In this document: positions 1-6,893 of the stretch, piece after piece
Numbering within the stretch: position 1 is the first letter of the stretch
Layout: each line of letters begins with the position of its first letter
NCBI GenBank assembly: GCA_021827545.1
Contig: JAKAVH010000118.1
Coordinates: forward strand, 1 to 11,792
Source: Thermoplasmata archaeon
GTDB lineage: Archaea; Thermoplasmatota; Thermoplasmata; UBA184
Direction: 5' to 3'
Length of the DNA: 11,792 nt
Program-made: the position numbers and the translations under genes
Notes under the pieces: model-generated
What the model saw: only the letters and a program-made list of their open reading frames with translations
Told to the model about the DNA's origin: nothing
Database searches by the model: none

Positions 1-150
1 CCGAATGCCGCGGCTGGATCGGTTCGAGAGAAGGAGCACGCTTCGGCCGGGGTCGAACCACCGGAGCATCGTGGAGCCCGGCACTTCGATCGACACCTCT
101 TGGTACGGGCAGGGATGGCTCGTGCGGAGGTGACCCTCCAAAAGCCCCAC
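1..150 (-). CDS. N-terminal fragment of a putative archaeal HTH-type regulator (runs off left edge)
   Basis: The minus strand is open from a GTG at 150-148 to the window edge and encodes 50 residues. The fragment begins VGLLEGHLRTSHPCPY and continues with a pattern of His-Pro-Cys-Pro-Tyr, Ser, Pro, Trp and a hydrophobic strand. This resembles the N-terminal sensor part of the bacterio-opsin-activator-like (HTH-10) regulators common in Thermoplasmatota and haloarchaea. The helix-turn-helix itself would lie outside the window, so the assignment rests on a short similarity recalled from memory. The start is chosen because the TATA box at 174-183, read on this strand, lies 24-33 bases upstream, as in leaderless archaeal transcripts; no Shine-Dalgarno sequence is needed. 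The gene is divergent from the GyrI-like gene at 264 and could regulate it. That a real coding sequence starts here is fairly likely; the family is tentative. Confidence 0.5.
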   Translation of the reverse strand, partial: MGLLEGHLRTSHPCPYQEVSIEVPGSTMLRWFDPGRSVLLLSNRSSRGIR

Positions 151-173
151 GACGGCGAGAAGGGGGAAGCCCG

Positions 174-183
174 TATTTATATA
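174..183. promoter_or_regulatory. TATA box, probably bidirectional
   Basis: The sequence TATTTATATA is the most AT-rich stretch in this GC-rich intergenic region. On the plus strand it contains a perfect TTTATATA box (176-183), predicting transcription from about 205-210 and a leader of roughly 55 bases before the ATG at 264. On the minus strand it reads TATATAAATA and lies 24-33 bases before the GTG at 150, predicting a leaderless message. No other TATA-like element is seen between the two genes. Bidirectional use is inferred from spacing. Confidence 0.6.
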
Positions 184-263
184 GGGCCGCCCCCGGGCGG
201 CTCAGCCACTATCGCCACGAACGGAATTGTCCGACCGACACAACGGCAGTCGAGGGAAGAAGC

Positions 264-716
264 ATGACCGTGGATTTCGAGCTGACCCGAGCGCCCAGCT
301 ACCGTGTCGCGTCGATCGTGCGAGTGGGCCCCTGGAAGGAGGACAATCTTCGGAGCGAGTTCGAGGAACTCGAGCATTGGGCGAAGCGCCACGGAGTACG
401 AACGGGATCGTACGTCTTTCTCGAGCGAGGGAGTCGCCGGTGGGAGGCCTGCTTGGAGATCAAAGGAAGGGCGAAGGCCGAAGGACGGATCCGGCTCCGG
501 ACCCTCCCCGCGACCCCCGTCGCGAAGGTCGTCTTCGACCCCGACCAAGTTTCGTCGCGAGTGGTCTACCACGGCCTCAGCGACTGGACGCGTTGGCGCA
601 AGAAGTACGGAGAGATTCGTTCCGTGGTCGGACCTCGCGAAGTGTACTCCGGGAATCCATGGAAGGACAAACAGGCGTGGGCGCACTGCGAGGTCCAGTT
701 CGTCGTCCGGAAGTAG
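264..716 (+). CDS. Stand-alone GyrI-like small-molecule-binding domain protein
   Basis: This 150-residue protein consists of a single GyrI-like/AraC effector-binding domain (SOUL fold family) with no DNA-binding domain. Visible hallmarks are the start VDFELTRAPSYRVASI, an early Gly-Pro-Trp-Lys-Glu, the strand WEACLEIKG, the segment VVYHGLSDWTRWRKKYG, and the ending REVYSGNPWKDKQAW...EVQFVVRK, which is typical of archaeal members. Such proteins are thought to bind small, often hydrophobic or cationic, compounds. Some bacterial relatives inhibit gyrase or hydrolyse cyclopropanoid toxins. The ligand here cannot be told from sequence. The ATG at 264 is preceded by a purine-rich GAGGGAAG that could act as a weak ribosome-binding site, and the TATA box at 174-183 lies upstream. 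It is divergent from a putative regulator fragment, which suggests a ligand-sensing or detoxification pair. Domain call is firm, function open. Confidence 0.8.
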   Translation: MTVDFELTRAPSYRVASIVRVGPWKEDNLRSEFEELEHWAKRHGVRTGSYVFLERGSRRWEACLEIKGRAKAEGRIRLRTLPATPVAKVVFDPDQVSSRVVYHGLSDWTRWRKKYGEIRSVVGPREVYSGNPWKDKQAWAHCEVQFVVRK

Positions 717-790
717 CCCGGCCGTGATTTCCCTCGCGCGCGATGACCGAGGGCGACGTTTCCAAAGGTTGGATCCGAGACGGGGGCTGG

Positions 791-847
791 GACGAAACAA
801 GACGAAACCGCTCGCGACGTCGCGCCCGGCGGCCAGCTCGGCCGCCG
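791..847 (-). terminator. Possible terminator of the mptA-rli operon
   Basis: The 153-base region between the convergent stops at 716 and 870 holds no gene. An 8-bp perfect GC hairpin (827-834 pairing with 840-847, five-base loop AGCTC) lies 23 bases beyond the rli stop. On the minus strand it is followed by a 12-base palindrome (813-824) and then a T-rich stretch with two TTT runs (about 791-808). Archaeal RNA polymerase stops mainly at T-rich tracts and does not strictly need a hairpin. The tract is not a pure T run, so the call is weak. Confidence 0.3.
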
Positions 848-869
848 CGGGGCACCTCCGCGTCGAGCC

Positions 870-2645
870 CTAAGGGGTGGGCTCGTAGTAGTATTCGCCT
901 TTCGACCGTTGCTCGCGATCGAGCACCGAGCCGGGCCGGTTGATCCGAGGTCGGAGCGTCTCGGCGTCCCGCCGGAACGTCACGTCCGTCGCGGCGAGCA
1001 GCCGGTTCATCCCATCCCTCAGCGGCATCGGGCCTTCGCCGCGTCCCTCGCCGCGGCTCGACCCGCGGCCGAAGACCATCAAGGCGTCCGAGGCAAGGTC
1101 CAAGAAGTAGACGTCATGGTCGACCACGAGGGCGCTCGTCGCGGTTCGTTCGACCTGCCGCCGGATGAGGCGGGCCATCGCCATCCGTTCGTCCGCGTCG
1201 AGGTAGGCGGACGGCTCGTCGAGGAGGTAGAGCGTCGCCGTGCGCGCGAGCGTGAGCGCGACCGCGGCCCGCTGTAGCTCCCCTCCCGACAGGTCCGGCA
1301 GCGCTACGTCGAGGACCTCGTCCAGATGAAGGCCAGGGACGAGCTCGCGTTCGAACAGGCGCGCGTCGAACGCCGGATCCGCCGCCAGCGCCTCTCCACG
1401 CTCTCGTAGGCTTGTCCGAGCGCCGGCCTTGAGATATTGGGGTTTGTAACTCACCGTGACTCCGCTCGGTGGCTGGCCGGCCGTTGGTGGCTCGACTCCC
1501 GCCAGCATCCGGACGAAGGTGGTCTTGCCGGTCCCGTTCGGCCCGACAACCCCGACCGTCTCGCCTTTCACGAGCGTGCCGGGCGCGACGTCGAGGACGA
1601 ATCCCGGGAACTCCTTTCGGAGCGCGGGAAACTCCACGAGCGGTGCCCGACCGGCCGGCGGCTTCGGCGGATGGGAGACGAAGCGCACCGGCTCCTTGCG
1701 GAAGCGCACGTTCTCCTCTTTCAGGTAGCCGCTCAGATACGTGTTGATCGCTGTTCGCATCGGCAGGGCCCGGCCGATCACGCCGAACGCCGCGGGCTCG
1801 CCGTAGAGGAGGTGCGCCTGGTCGGCGAGGTAATCGAGCAGCGCCAGATCGTGTTCGACGACGAGCACCCCGTGCTGCTCGCCAAGCGCCCGCAACAACC
1901 GGGCGACCTTCAGCCGATGGACGATGTCGAGGTAGCTCGACGGCTCGTCGAACAGATAGAAATCGGCGTCTTGGGCGATCGTCCGGGCGATCGCGGCGAG
2001 CTGCAGCTCTCCCCCGGAGAGCTGCGCCAGCGATCGGGTCCGCTGCTCCGAGAGCTCGACCGCCTCCAGCGCGCGTCGGACGCGGGCCGGCTCGCCTTCG
2101 ACGTACTCCTCGACGGTGCGTCGGTCGTCTCCGAGCAGGTCGATGTACTGCGGTTTCACGGCCGCGCGAACCGTGCCTTGGGCGAGCCGCGTCAGATGAC
2201 GGTGGAGCGACGTCCCCCGAAACCGGGCGAGCACCGGCTCCCACGACGGGGGACGGTCGTAAGCGCCGAGGTTCGGGACCTCGACGCCGGCCAAGATCCG
2301 CAGGGCCGTCGATTTGCCGGTCCCGTTCGGCCCCAGGAGTCCCGTGATCCCCTTCTCCGGCGGTTCGGGAAGCCGGTAGAGGCGGAATCCGTTGTATCCG
2401 TAGCGATGGACGATTTCGGTCTCCGCCGCTTCGGGCGTGTTCAGGATCTTGATCGCGTCGAACGGGCACTTGTGGACGCAGATCCCGCAGCCGATGCAGA
2501 GCGTTTCGCTGATGATCGGCTGGCCGGTCGGGCCCTCGACGATGCACTCTTGGCCCATGCGAACGGGGGGGCAGTACGCCTGGCACTCCCATTGGCACTC
2601 CTTCGGGTGGCAGCGGTCGCTGAGCAGGATCGCGATCCGGGCCAC
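870..2645 (-). CDS. rli: ABCE1/RLI ribosome-recycling Fe-S ATPase
   Basis: This is a full-length 591-residue RLI (ABCE1), the conserved archaeal and eukaryotic factor that splits ribosomes after termination by ATP-driven closure of two nucleotide-binding domains. The N-terminus carries the cysteines for two [4Fe-4S] clusters (C12, C17, C21, C25, C34, then C50, C53, C56, C60 in CIGCGICVHKCP). Domain 1 has Walker A GPNGTGKST (105-113), signature LSGGELQ (209-215), Walker B with E234 and switch H265. A hinge (about 303-322, YLSGYLKEENVRF) follows. Domain 2 has Walker A GPNGTGKTT (368-376), signature LSGGELQ (452-458), E477 and H510. The C-terminus ends in the family-typical LDREQRSKGEYYYEP. The start is GTG with a strong GAGGAGG (2658-2652) six bases upstream, inside the end of the preceding ABC gene. 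It is the last gene of a five-gene operon and the stop lies just before a possible terminator. Identity is certain; the operon company is unusual. Confidence 0.97.
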   Translation of the reverse strand: MARIAILLSDRCHPKECQWECQAYCPPVRMGQECIVEGPTGQPIISETLCIGCGICVHKCPFDAIKILNTPEAAETEIVHRYGYNGFRLYRLPEPPEKGITGLLGPNGTGKSTALRILAGVEVPNLGAYDRPPSWEPVLARFRGTSLHRHLTRLAQGTVRAAVKPQYIDLLGDDRRTVEEYVEGEPARVRRALEAVELSEQRTRSLAQLSGGELQLAAIARTIAQDADFYLFDEPSSYLDIVHRLKVARLLRALGEQHGVLVVEHDLALLDYLADQAHLLYGEPAAFGVIGRALPMRTAINTYLSGYLKEENVRFRKEPVRFVSHPPKPPAGRAPLVEFPALRKEFPGFVLDVAPGTLVKGETVGVVGPNGTGKTTFVRMLAGVEPPTAGQPPSGVTVSYKPQYLKAGARTSLRERGEALAADPAFDARLFERELVPGLHLDEVLDVALPDLSGGELQRAAVALTLARTATLYLLDEPSAYLDADERMAMARLIRRQVERTATSALVVDHDVYFLDLASDALMVFGRGSSRGEGRGEGPMPLRDGMNRLLAATDVTFRRDAETLRPRINRPGSVLDREQRSKGEYYYEPTP

Positions 2646-2647
2646 CG

Positions 2648-3349
2648 TCAGCCTCCTCGGGCGTTCGCCACGATCCGTCCGTCCCGCATCTGGATCGAGC
2701 GGCGCGCCCGTTGGGCGACTTCGGGGTTGTGGGTCACCAGCACGAGCGTGGCGTCGACGTCGGCCCGGGCCGACTCGAGGAGGTCGAGCACACGCGCCGA
2801 GTTCGCGCTGTCGAGTTCCCCGGTCGGTTCATCGGCGAGGAGGAGCGTCGGAGCGTTGGCCAGCGCCCGGGCGATCGCCACCCGCTGTTCCTCGCCTCCC
2901 GACAGCTGATGAGGGTACGCGGCCGCCTTCCCGGCCAGACCGACGCGTTCGAGGAGCTCGCGAGCGCGGGCCGCCCGCTCGCCCCGCCCGACGCCTCGCG
3001 CCCGCATCGGTAGCTCGACGTTCTCCTGCGCGGTGAGCATCGGCAGCAAGTAGAACCGCTGAAAGATGAATCCGATGGAGTTCAGCCGGAGACGGCTGCG
3101 CTGCCGCTCGCTCCACCGGCCAACGTCATCGTCGTCCCAGTACACCGAACCTTCCGTCGGAACGTCGAGCAGCCCCAGAAGATTCAGCAGGGTCGTCTTG
3201 CCGGAACCGCTCGGTCCCATGAGGCTCACATAGTCGCCCGGGGGAAGGTCGAAGTCGATCCCATCCAGGGCGTACCCACCATTCGCGGACGGCGTTCGGT
3301 ATGCCTTGCGAATCCCGCGCAGGCGGATCGTCGGCCGAGACGATCTCAT
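2648..3349 (-). CDS. MacB/LolD-type ABC transporter ATP-binding protein
   Basis: This 233-residue ATPase is the energy-providing subunit for the two FtsX-type permeases encoded just upstream. It has Walker A GPSGSGKT (45-52), a Q-loop FIFQRFYLLPMLTAQENV (Q97), signature LSGGEEQR (149-156), Walker B LLLADEPTGELD with E174, and H207. The TAQENVELP after the Q-loop and the ADEPTGELD Walker B are characteristic of the MacB/LolD/FtsE group. These drive mechanical change in an extracytoplasmic domain and do not form a classical transport channel. The ATG at 3349 overlaps the TGA of permease 2 by four bases (ATGA), with GGAGG (3361-3357) seven bases upstream. The stop is two bases before the rli start, so expression of both is probably coupled. 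The substrate is unknown. Confidence 0.92.
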   Translation of the reverse strand: MRSSRPTIRLRGIRKAYRTPSANGGYALDGIDFDLPPGDYVSLMGPSGSGKTTLLNLLGLLDVPTEGSVYWDDDDVGRWSERQRSRLRLNSIGFIFQRFYLLPMLTAQENVELPMRARGVGRGERAARARELLERVGLAGKAAAYPHQLSGGEEQRVAIARALANAPTLLLADEPTGELDSANSARVLDLLESARADVDATLVLVTHNPEVAQRARRSIQMRDGRIVANARGG

Positions 3350-4572
3350 CGGAGCGCCTCCACGATGCGAATGCGCAGGATTGCGCGTCCCGCGACCGCG
3401 CTCGCCACCACCGAGAGGCCGACGGCCACGAGCGCGAGCGCGGTGAGTGTCTCCGGGCTGAACACCGCCAGTCGGGCCGCGGCCTGAACGGCGGGCGAAC
3501 CATACACGGCCAGCGCTCGGACGGTGGCGACTCCTACGACCACCCCTCCCCCGCCGGCGATGGCACCCAAGAGCGCCCCCTCCCGAACCAAGCCGAGGCT
3601 GAGCCGCCGGGCGGGCACACCGAGGGCGCGCTGGATCCCAAGGTTCTGCTGGTCGGATTCAACCCGACGGGTGAGCAGGACGATGAGAAATACCAACCCA
3701 ACCGTAAGCCCGACCGCCGACAGCGCGAGGTAGAACCCGGTCAGGATCGCCGTGACCGATTCGATCTGACTCGCCTGCTGCGTGAGGGTGCTGACGGCGT
3801 AGTTCGGGTACTTCGCTTGGATCTGCGCGGCTACGTTCTGAATCGTCGCCGGATCGGCCGCCGCCGACGGCACGAGGCCGACGTCGACGGTGTCGGCTTG
3901 GTCGAACGTCGTCGTGTGGGTGAGTACCTGAAGGTTCGACAACGGGAGGAGCAGATCGAACGCCGCGGTCGGGCCGAGGATCGGAGGCGGGAGTTCGAAC
4001 GTTCCTCGGATGGTGTAGTTCGTCCAAGCCGTCGCCGGGCTCGACGGGGCGACGGGGAGCGTGGACCCGACGGTTAGGCCGAGGGCCGCGAGGAGCCGCT
4101 CCGAGACGAGCACGTACGGCGAAACGGGGCCGCCGTAGCTCCCGTTATCGAAGTGAACGAGGTCCGTCGGATCCCCGAGCGGTAGCGGGGTCGGAAAGAG
4201 CGCTCCGGACATGTCGCCCAAGGTCGCCGTGAACGCCTCGGGAATGACGCCCTCCGCGACGACCGGTCGGATCGAGCCGTTCCGCTCCTGCACGACCAGT
4301 GCGGCCGTGAGCACCGGCGAGGCGGCGGCGACGTCCGATATTTCGCGGGGCAGCGCTTCGGCCAGGCGGTGGGCCGAGGAGATCGGGTGGGTGCCCGGTC
4401 CGGAGAGGACGATTTCGTAGCCGGCGTTCTCGAGGGAGGAGATCTCGTGCTGGGCGACGCCGCCGCCCACCGAGAGCAGAATCACGGGCAGCGCCACGGC
4501 GGTGGAGAGCGCCGCGACGGCGAGGAACGTCTGGACCCGCAGGTGCCGGAGGCGGCGACCGACGATCGTCAC
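3346..4572 (-). CDS. MacB/FtsX-type ABC permease 2
   Basis: The 408-residue protein has the MacB-like layout: a short basic N-terminus, one membrane helix (about residues 13-35), a large extracytoplasmic core domain (about 36-270), and three C-terminal membrane helices (roughly 275-300, 320-345, 370-395). The cytoplasmic loop NLGIQRALGVPARRL is the usual FtsX-family coupling segment contacting the ATPase. Three Asn-X-Ser/Thr sequons lie in the outer domain. The frame stays open to 5598, but that part lies antisense-free over permease 1 in a wrong frame. The chosen GTG at 4572 starts just before the first membrane helix, overlaps the permease 1 stop by four bases (GTGA), and has a GAGGAG about 11 bases upstream. 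With permease 1 it probably forms a heterodimer served by the ATPase at 2648-3349. Known relatives work in lipoprotein release, macrolide or peptide export, and cell-envelope signalling; substrate unknown here. Confidence 0.88.
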   Translation of the reverse strand: MTIVGRRLRHLRVQTFLAVAALSTAVALPVILLSVGGGVAQHEISSLENAGYEIVLSGPGTHPISSAHRLAEALPREISDVAAASPVLTAALVVQERNGSIRPVVAEGVIPEAFTATLGDMSGALFPTPLPLGDPTDLVHFDNGSYGGPVSPYVLVSERLLAALGLTVGSTLPVAPSSPATAWTNYTIRGTFELPPPILGPTAAFDLLLPLSNLQVLTHTTTFDQADTVDVGLVPSAAADPATIQNVAAQIQAKYPNYAVSTLTQQASQIESVTAILTGFYLALSAVGLTVGLVFLIVLLTRRVESDQQNLGIQRALGVPARRLSLGLVREGALLGAIAGGGGVVVGVATVRALAVYGSPAVQAAARLAVFSPETLTALALVAVGLSVVASAVAGRAILRIRIVEALR

Positions 4573-5870
4573 GGGGCTCTCAGCTCCTCGGCGATCGGTA
4601 GGCGCACCGCCCGAGCGGCCGGAAACGCGGCCGCCGCGAGGCCGATCGCAACGACCAAGCCCAAGGCGCTCGCGATGACACTGTCGTTGAAACTGACGAA
4701 CGAGAATCCGAGGGGCAACCCAGTGACGAGGCGGCTGAGAAAGGCGTTGAGACCGATCGACCCGAGGTAGGCGAGCGGAAGACCGATGACGAGACCTAGC
4801 GCAGAGAGCGTCAGCCCTTCTTCTAGGACGTATCCTCCGATCACCGACCGCGGAAAGCCGACCGCTCGAAGCACCGCGATCTCCCTCGATCGATCGTCGA
4901 CGCTCATCCAGAGGACAGCTCCCGTGAACAGGAGCGCCACGATCACGCCGATCGCCCCGACCAGCGCTCCGAACGATTCGTACAAGGAGACGGTGGACTC
5001 GATCGTGGTCAAGATCTCGTTGATCGGAATAAAGTACAGTTGGGGAAAGGCGCGGCTGAGCGCCGCGGCCGCCGCCGCCGCGTCGGACGGCGCCACCGTG
5101 TGGATCAACACGAGCGAAGCGTAGTCGAGCTGGGGGCTCGCGACCCCGATCACGGTTTGGAGTTCGGAGAGGTAGAAGAACGCGAGCGACGCGCTCGGGA
5201 TCAGCCAGTACGGTTGCGAGATGCCGACCACGCGAAAGCCGGTCGCGTTGGCATACCACCCGGCAAGACCGGTGGCGTTGGGCGGGATCGGCTGGTTGCT
5301 GGTCCACAGCGTTGAATTCACCCCCACCCCGAGCTCGACGGCGAGCTCGCTGTCGATCACGACCTCGTGCGTGAACGGACCGGTATAATTGTCGGCGAAG
5401 TGTGGATCCCCGGACGAGCTGAACCCTGGCCCCTCCGTGATCGTCGGAACGTCGAGGCCGGCGTTGTCGCCCGGGATCCAGCCGATGCTGGTCGCGGCGG
5501 TCAGCGTCCATCCCGGGGGGATGGTCCCGCCGTGTTGGCTCTGGTTCGCGGCGGCCCAGAGCGTGGCATTGCCGAACACGAGGTCCGATAAGAGCCACGG
5601 GCTCGAGTTCGCGATGAGCGGGCTAGCCCGCTCGAATGCGGCGGGGAGCGAGTGCGCCCGGGGGATCGGCGGGAACTGGCTGCTCGTGACCGGGGCGCTC
5701 GACGCGATCACGTCGACCCCGCTCTGAGCGGCCAAGCGGACCGCGCTCGTCTGGATCCCCGCGCCGATCGACAACAACAGCACGACGAGTGCGACCGCGA
5801 GCCCGATTCCGATGGCGGTGAGCGCCGAGCGGACGGGCCGGCGTCGGATCGCGCTCCACGCGTACCGCAC
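4569..5870 (-). CDS. MacB/FtsX-type ABC permease 1
   Basis: The 433-residue protein starts with MRYAWSAIRRRPVRSALTAIG, a basic leader running into the first membrane helix (about 14-38). This is the common opening of MacB-type permeases. A large extracytoplasmic domain follows (about 40-295), then three membrane helices (roughly 300-325, 347-373, 395-420). The loop REIAVLRAVGFPRSVIGGY is the FtsX coupling motif. The outer domain contains seven Asn-X-Ser/Thr sequons, fitting an archaeal surface protein that could be N-glycosylated. A run of seven alanines lies in its distal part. The start is GTG with GGAG (5881-5878) seven bases upstream, 20 bases after the mptA stop. It overlaps permease 2 by four bases. 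No membrane-fusion partner such as MacA is present, as expected for a cell with a single membrane. Transporter class is firm; cargo unknown. Confidence 0.9.
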   Translation of the reverse strand: MRYAWSAIRRRPVRSALTAIGIGLAVALVVLLLSIGAGIQTSAVRLAAQSGVDVIASSAPVTSSQFPPIPRAHSLPAAFERASPLIANSSPWLLSDLVFGNATLWAAANQSQHGGTIPPGWTLTAATSIGWIPGDNAGLDVPTITEGPGFSSSGDPHFADNYTGPFTHEVVIDSELAVELGVGVNSTLWTSNQPIPPNATGLAGWYANATGFRVVGISQPYWLIPSASLAFFYLSELQTVIGVASPQLDYASLVLIHTVAPSDAAAAAAALSRAFPQLYFIPINEILTTIESTVSLYESFGALVGAIGVIVALLFTGAVLWMSVDDRSREIAVLRAVGFPRSVIGGYVLEEGLTLSALGLVIGLPLAYLGSIGLNAFLSRLVTGLPLGFSFVSFNDSVIASALGLVVAIGLAAAAFPAARAVRLPIAEELRAP

Positions 5871-5890
5871 GGCCGATCTCCCCCGGCGCG

Positions 5891-6790
5891 TCAGCGTCCC
5901 GCGCGCAGGCGGCCGAGACGGACCCGGGCCGATGCGCGAACATCGTACTTGTGGATCGACTCCTCGCTAATGCTTTCCACCGTCGCGATCGCGTCGTCCG
6001 GGAGCTGGGGAAATCGCTGCACGACGCGGCCGAGGACCCCGCGTACGACGTCTTCGACGAAGCGGGGTGACCGATGGGCGTCGAGCACGACGCGGCCCTC
6101 GTCGCCCCGCTTCAGGATCGCATACGTCGGGGACGATTGCGCGTCCTCGATGAGCTCGATCAGATCGTCGACCTCGACCGCACCGTCCTGTGTTAGCTCG
6201 ATCACGAGCCGGGTGCGGTTGCGCTGGTTGTGGGTGACGATCGGCATCGCCGCTAGCCGCGGATCCCGCAACGCCGGAAACTCCGCTTGCAGGGCGCGTC
6301 GGCAGGTTTCCATCGCGCACGGACAGGCGGTCATCCCGACCGCCTCGGCGCCGATGCCGCGCGCCGTCTCGATCCGTCGGCCGCGCCGGACGGCCCGTGC
6401 GGACGCGAGAATCCGGTAATCTTCGAAGCTGCGGGCGCCGGGGCGGAGGCCCCGGCGTCGGAAGTACTCGGCGCTCGATTGAACCGTCGACGTTCGAGCG
6501 GACGGGTGCCGGGCGAGCAGCTGTCGGGCGATCGAGGTGCAGACGTCCTCGAGGCTCGACGCGGGTCGGGAGCTCGTCTGGTCGACGACCTCGGCCAACA
6601 GCTCCGCATTGCGGGAAAGGTCCGAGCCCTTGCGGGAGGCCGGAAGGTCGACCATCACGTCGAACTCGGCGCTCAACGTCACGGTTCGCCCGGGTCGTCG
6701 AACCCGCAACGGCTTTCGGACGCGGGCCACGCCGACCGAGGCGAGGGGAATCGGGGGCCCCGAGGGCTGGGAAGCGTGGACGTCGTTCAC
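5891..6790 (-). CDS. mptA: GTP cyclohydrolase MptA (type IB/IV, COG1469)
   Basis: MptA converts GTP to a 7,8-dihydroneopterin phosphate, the first step of archaeal pterin synthesis (methanopterin-type or folate cofactors, and in Haloferax also the archaeosine precursor). The 299-residue sequence shows the family landmarks in order: VGVARVRKPLRV (19-30), FDVMVDLPASRKGSDLSRN (43-61), GMTACPCA (152-159), PIVTHNQR (183-190), SPTYAILKRGDE (220-231) and ESIHKYDV (277-284). Cys and His residues in the GMTACPCA and THNQR regions match the metal- and catalysis-related segments of the FolE2/MptA family; I cannot assign each one exactly. The start is GTG at 6790; a TTTAAG box 22-27 bases upstream implies a leaderless transcript. 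It heads the operon leading into two permeases, an ABC ATPase and rli. No other pterin gene is nearby, so which cofactor is made cannot be decided here. Confidence 0.93.
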   Translation of the reverse strand: MNDVHASQPSGPPIPLASVGVARVRKPLRVRRPGRTVTLSAEFDVMVDLPASRKGSDLSRNAELLAEVVDQTSSRPASSLEDVCTSIARQLLARHPSARTSTVQSSAEYFRRRGLRPGARSFEDYRILASARAVRRGRRIETARGIGAEAVGMTACPCAMETCRRALQAEFPALRDPRLAAMPIVTHNQRNRTRLVIELTQDGAVEVDDLIELIEDAQSSPTYAILKRGDEGRVVLDAHRSPRFVEDVVRGVLGRVVQRFPQLPDDAIATVESISEESIHKYDVRASARVRLGRLRAGR

Positions 6791-6811
6791 GCTCGGCCCA
6801 CCCGCGCCCCG

Positions 6812-6817
6812 CTTAAA
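6812..6817 (-). promoter_or_regulatory. TATA-like box of the mptA-rli operon
   Basis: TTTAAG on the minus strand lies 22-27 bases before the mptA GTG at 6790. This is the distance expected when transcription starts at or next to the start codon. It is the only AT-rich hexamer on this side of the 103-base divergent intergenic region. Confidence 0.5.
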
Positions 6818-6862
6818 CGACTTGCCGGCCGAACCGCGGCTCCGACAGCCCGGCCAAGAACG

Positions 6863-6867
6863 TTATA
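6863..6867 (+). promoter_or_regulatory. TATA-like box of the DUF59-DUF1684 pair
   Basis: TTATA within AACGTTATACG lies 27-31 bases before the ATG at 6894, predicting a leaderless or near-leaderless message. It is separate from the mptA box about 45 bases away, so the two divergent units have their own promoters in one short region. Confidence 0.5.
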
Positions 6868-6893
6868 CGTCCGGTCCCCGTAGATCCGAGCGA

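Noticed and set aside
721..760. Possible C/D box small RNA: a C-box-like GCGATGA near 740 and a small hairpin 731-753
   Set aside because: The C box has a mismatch, and no matching D box (CTGA) or inner C'/D' pair is present nearby.
1437..2909. Long plus-strand open frame over rli and the ABC ATPase
   Set aside because: It is antisense to two certain genes and has an Arg/Asp/Gly-rich, motif-free composition, as expected in a GC-rich genome.
4573..5598. Upstream extension of the permease 2 frame giving a 750-residue reading frame
   Set aside because: The extra part is an Arg/Gly-rich frame lying over the well-conserved permease 1 gene on the same strand. The GTG at 4572 with a 4-base overlap and a following membrane helix is the natural start.
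6537..6893. Upstream extension of the DUF59 frame across mptA
   Set aside because: It overlaps the well-supported mptA gene on the other strand, and a TATA box just before 6894 fits a start there.
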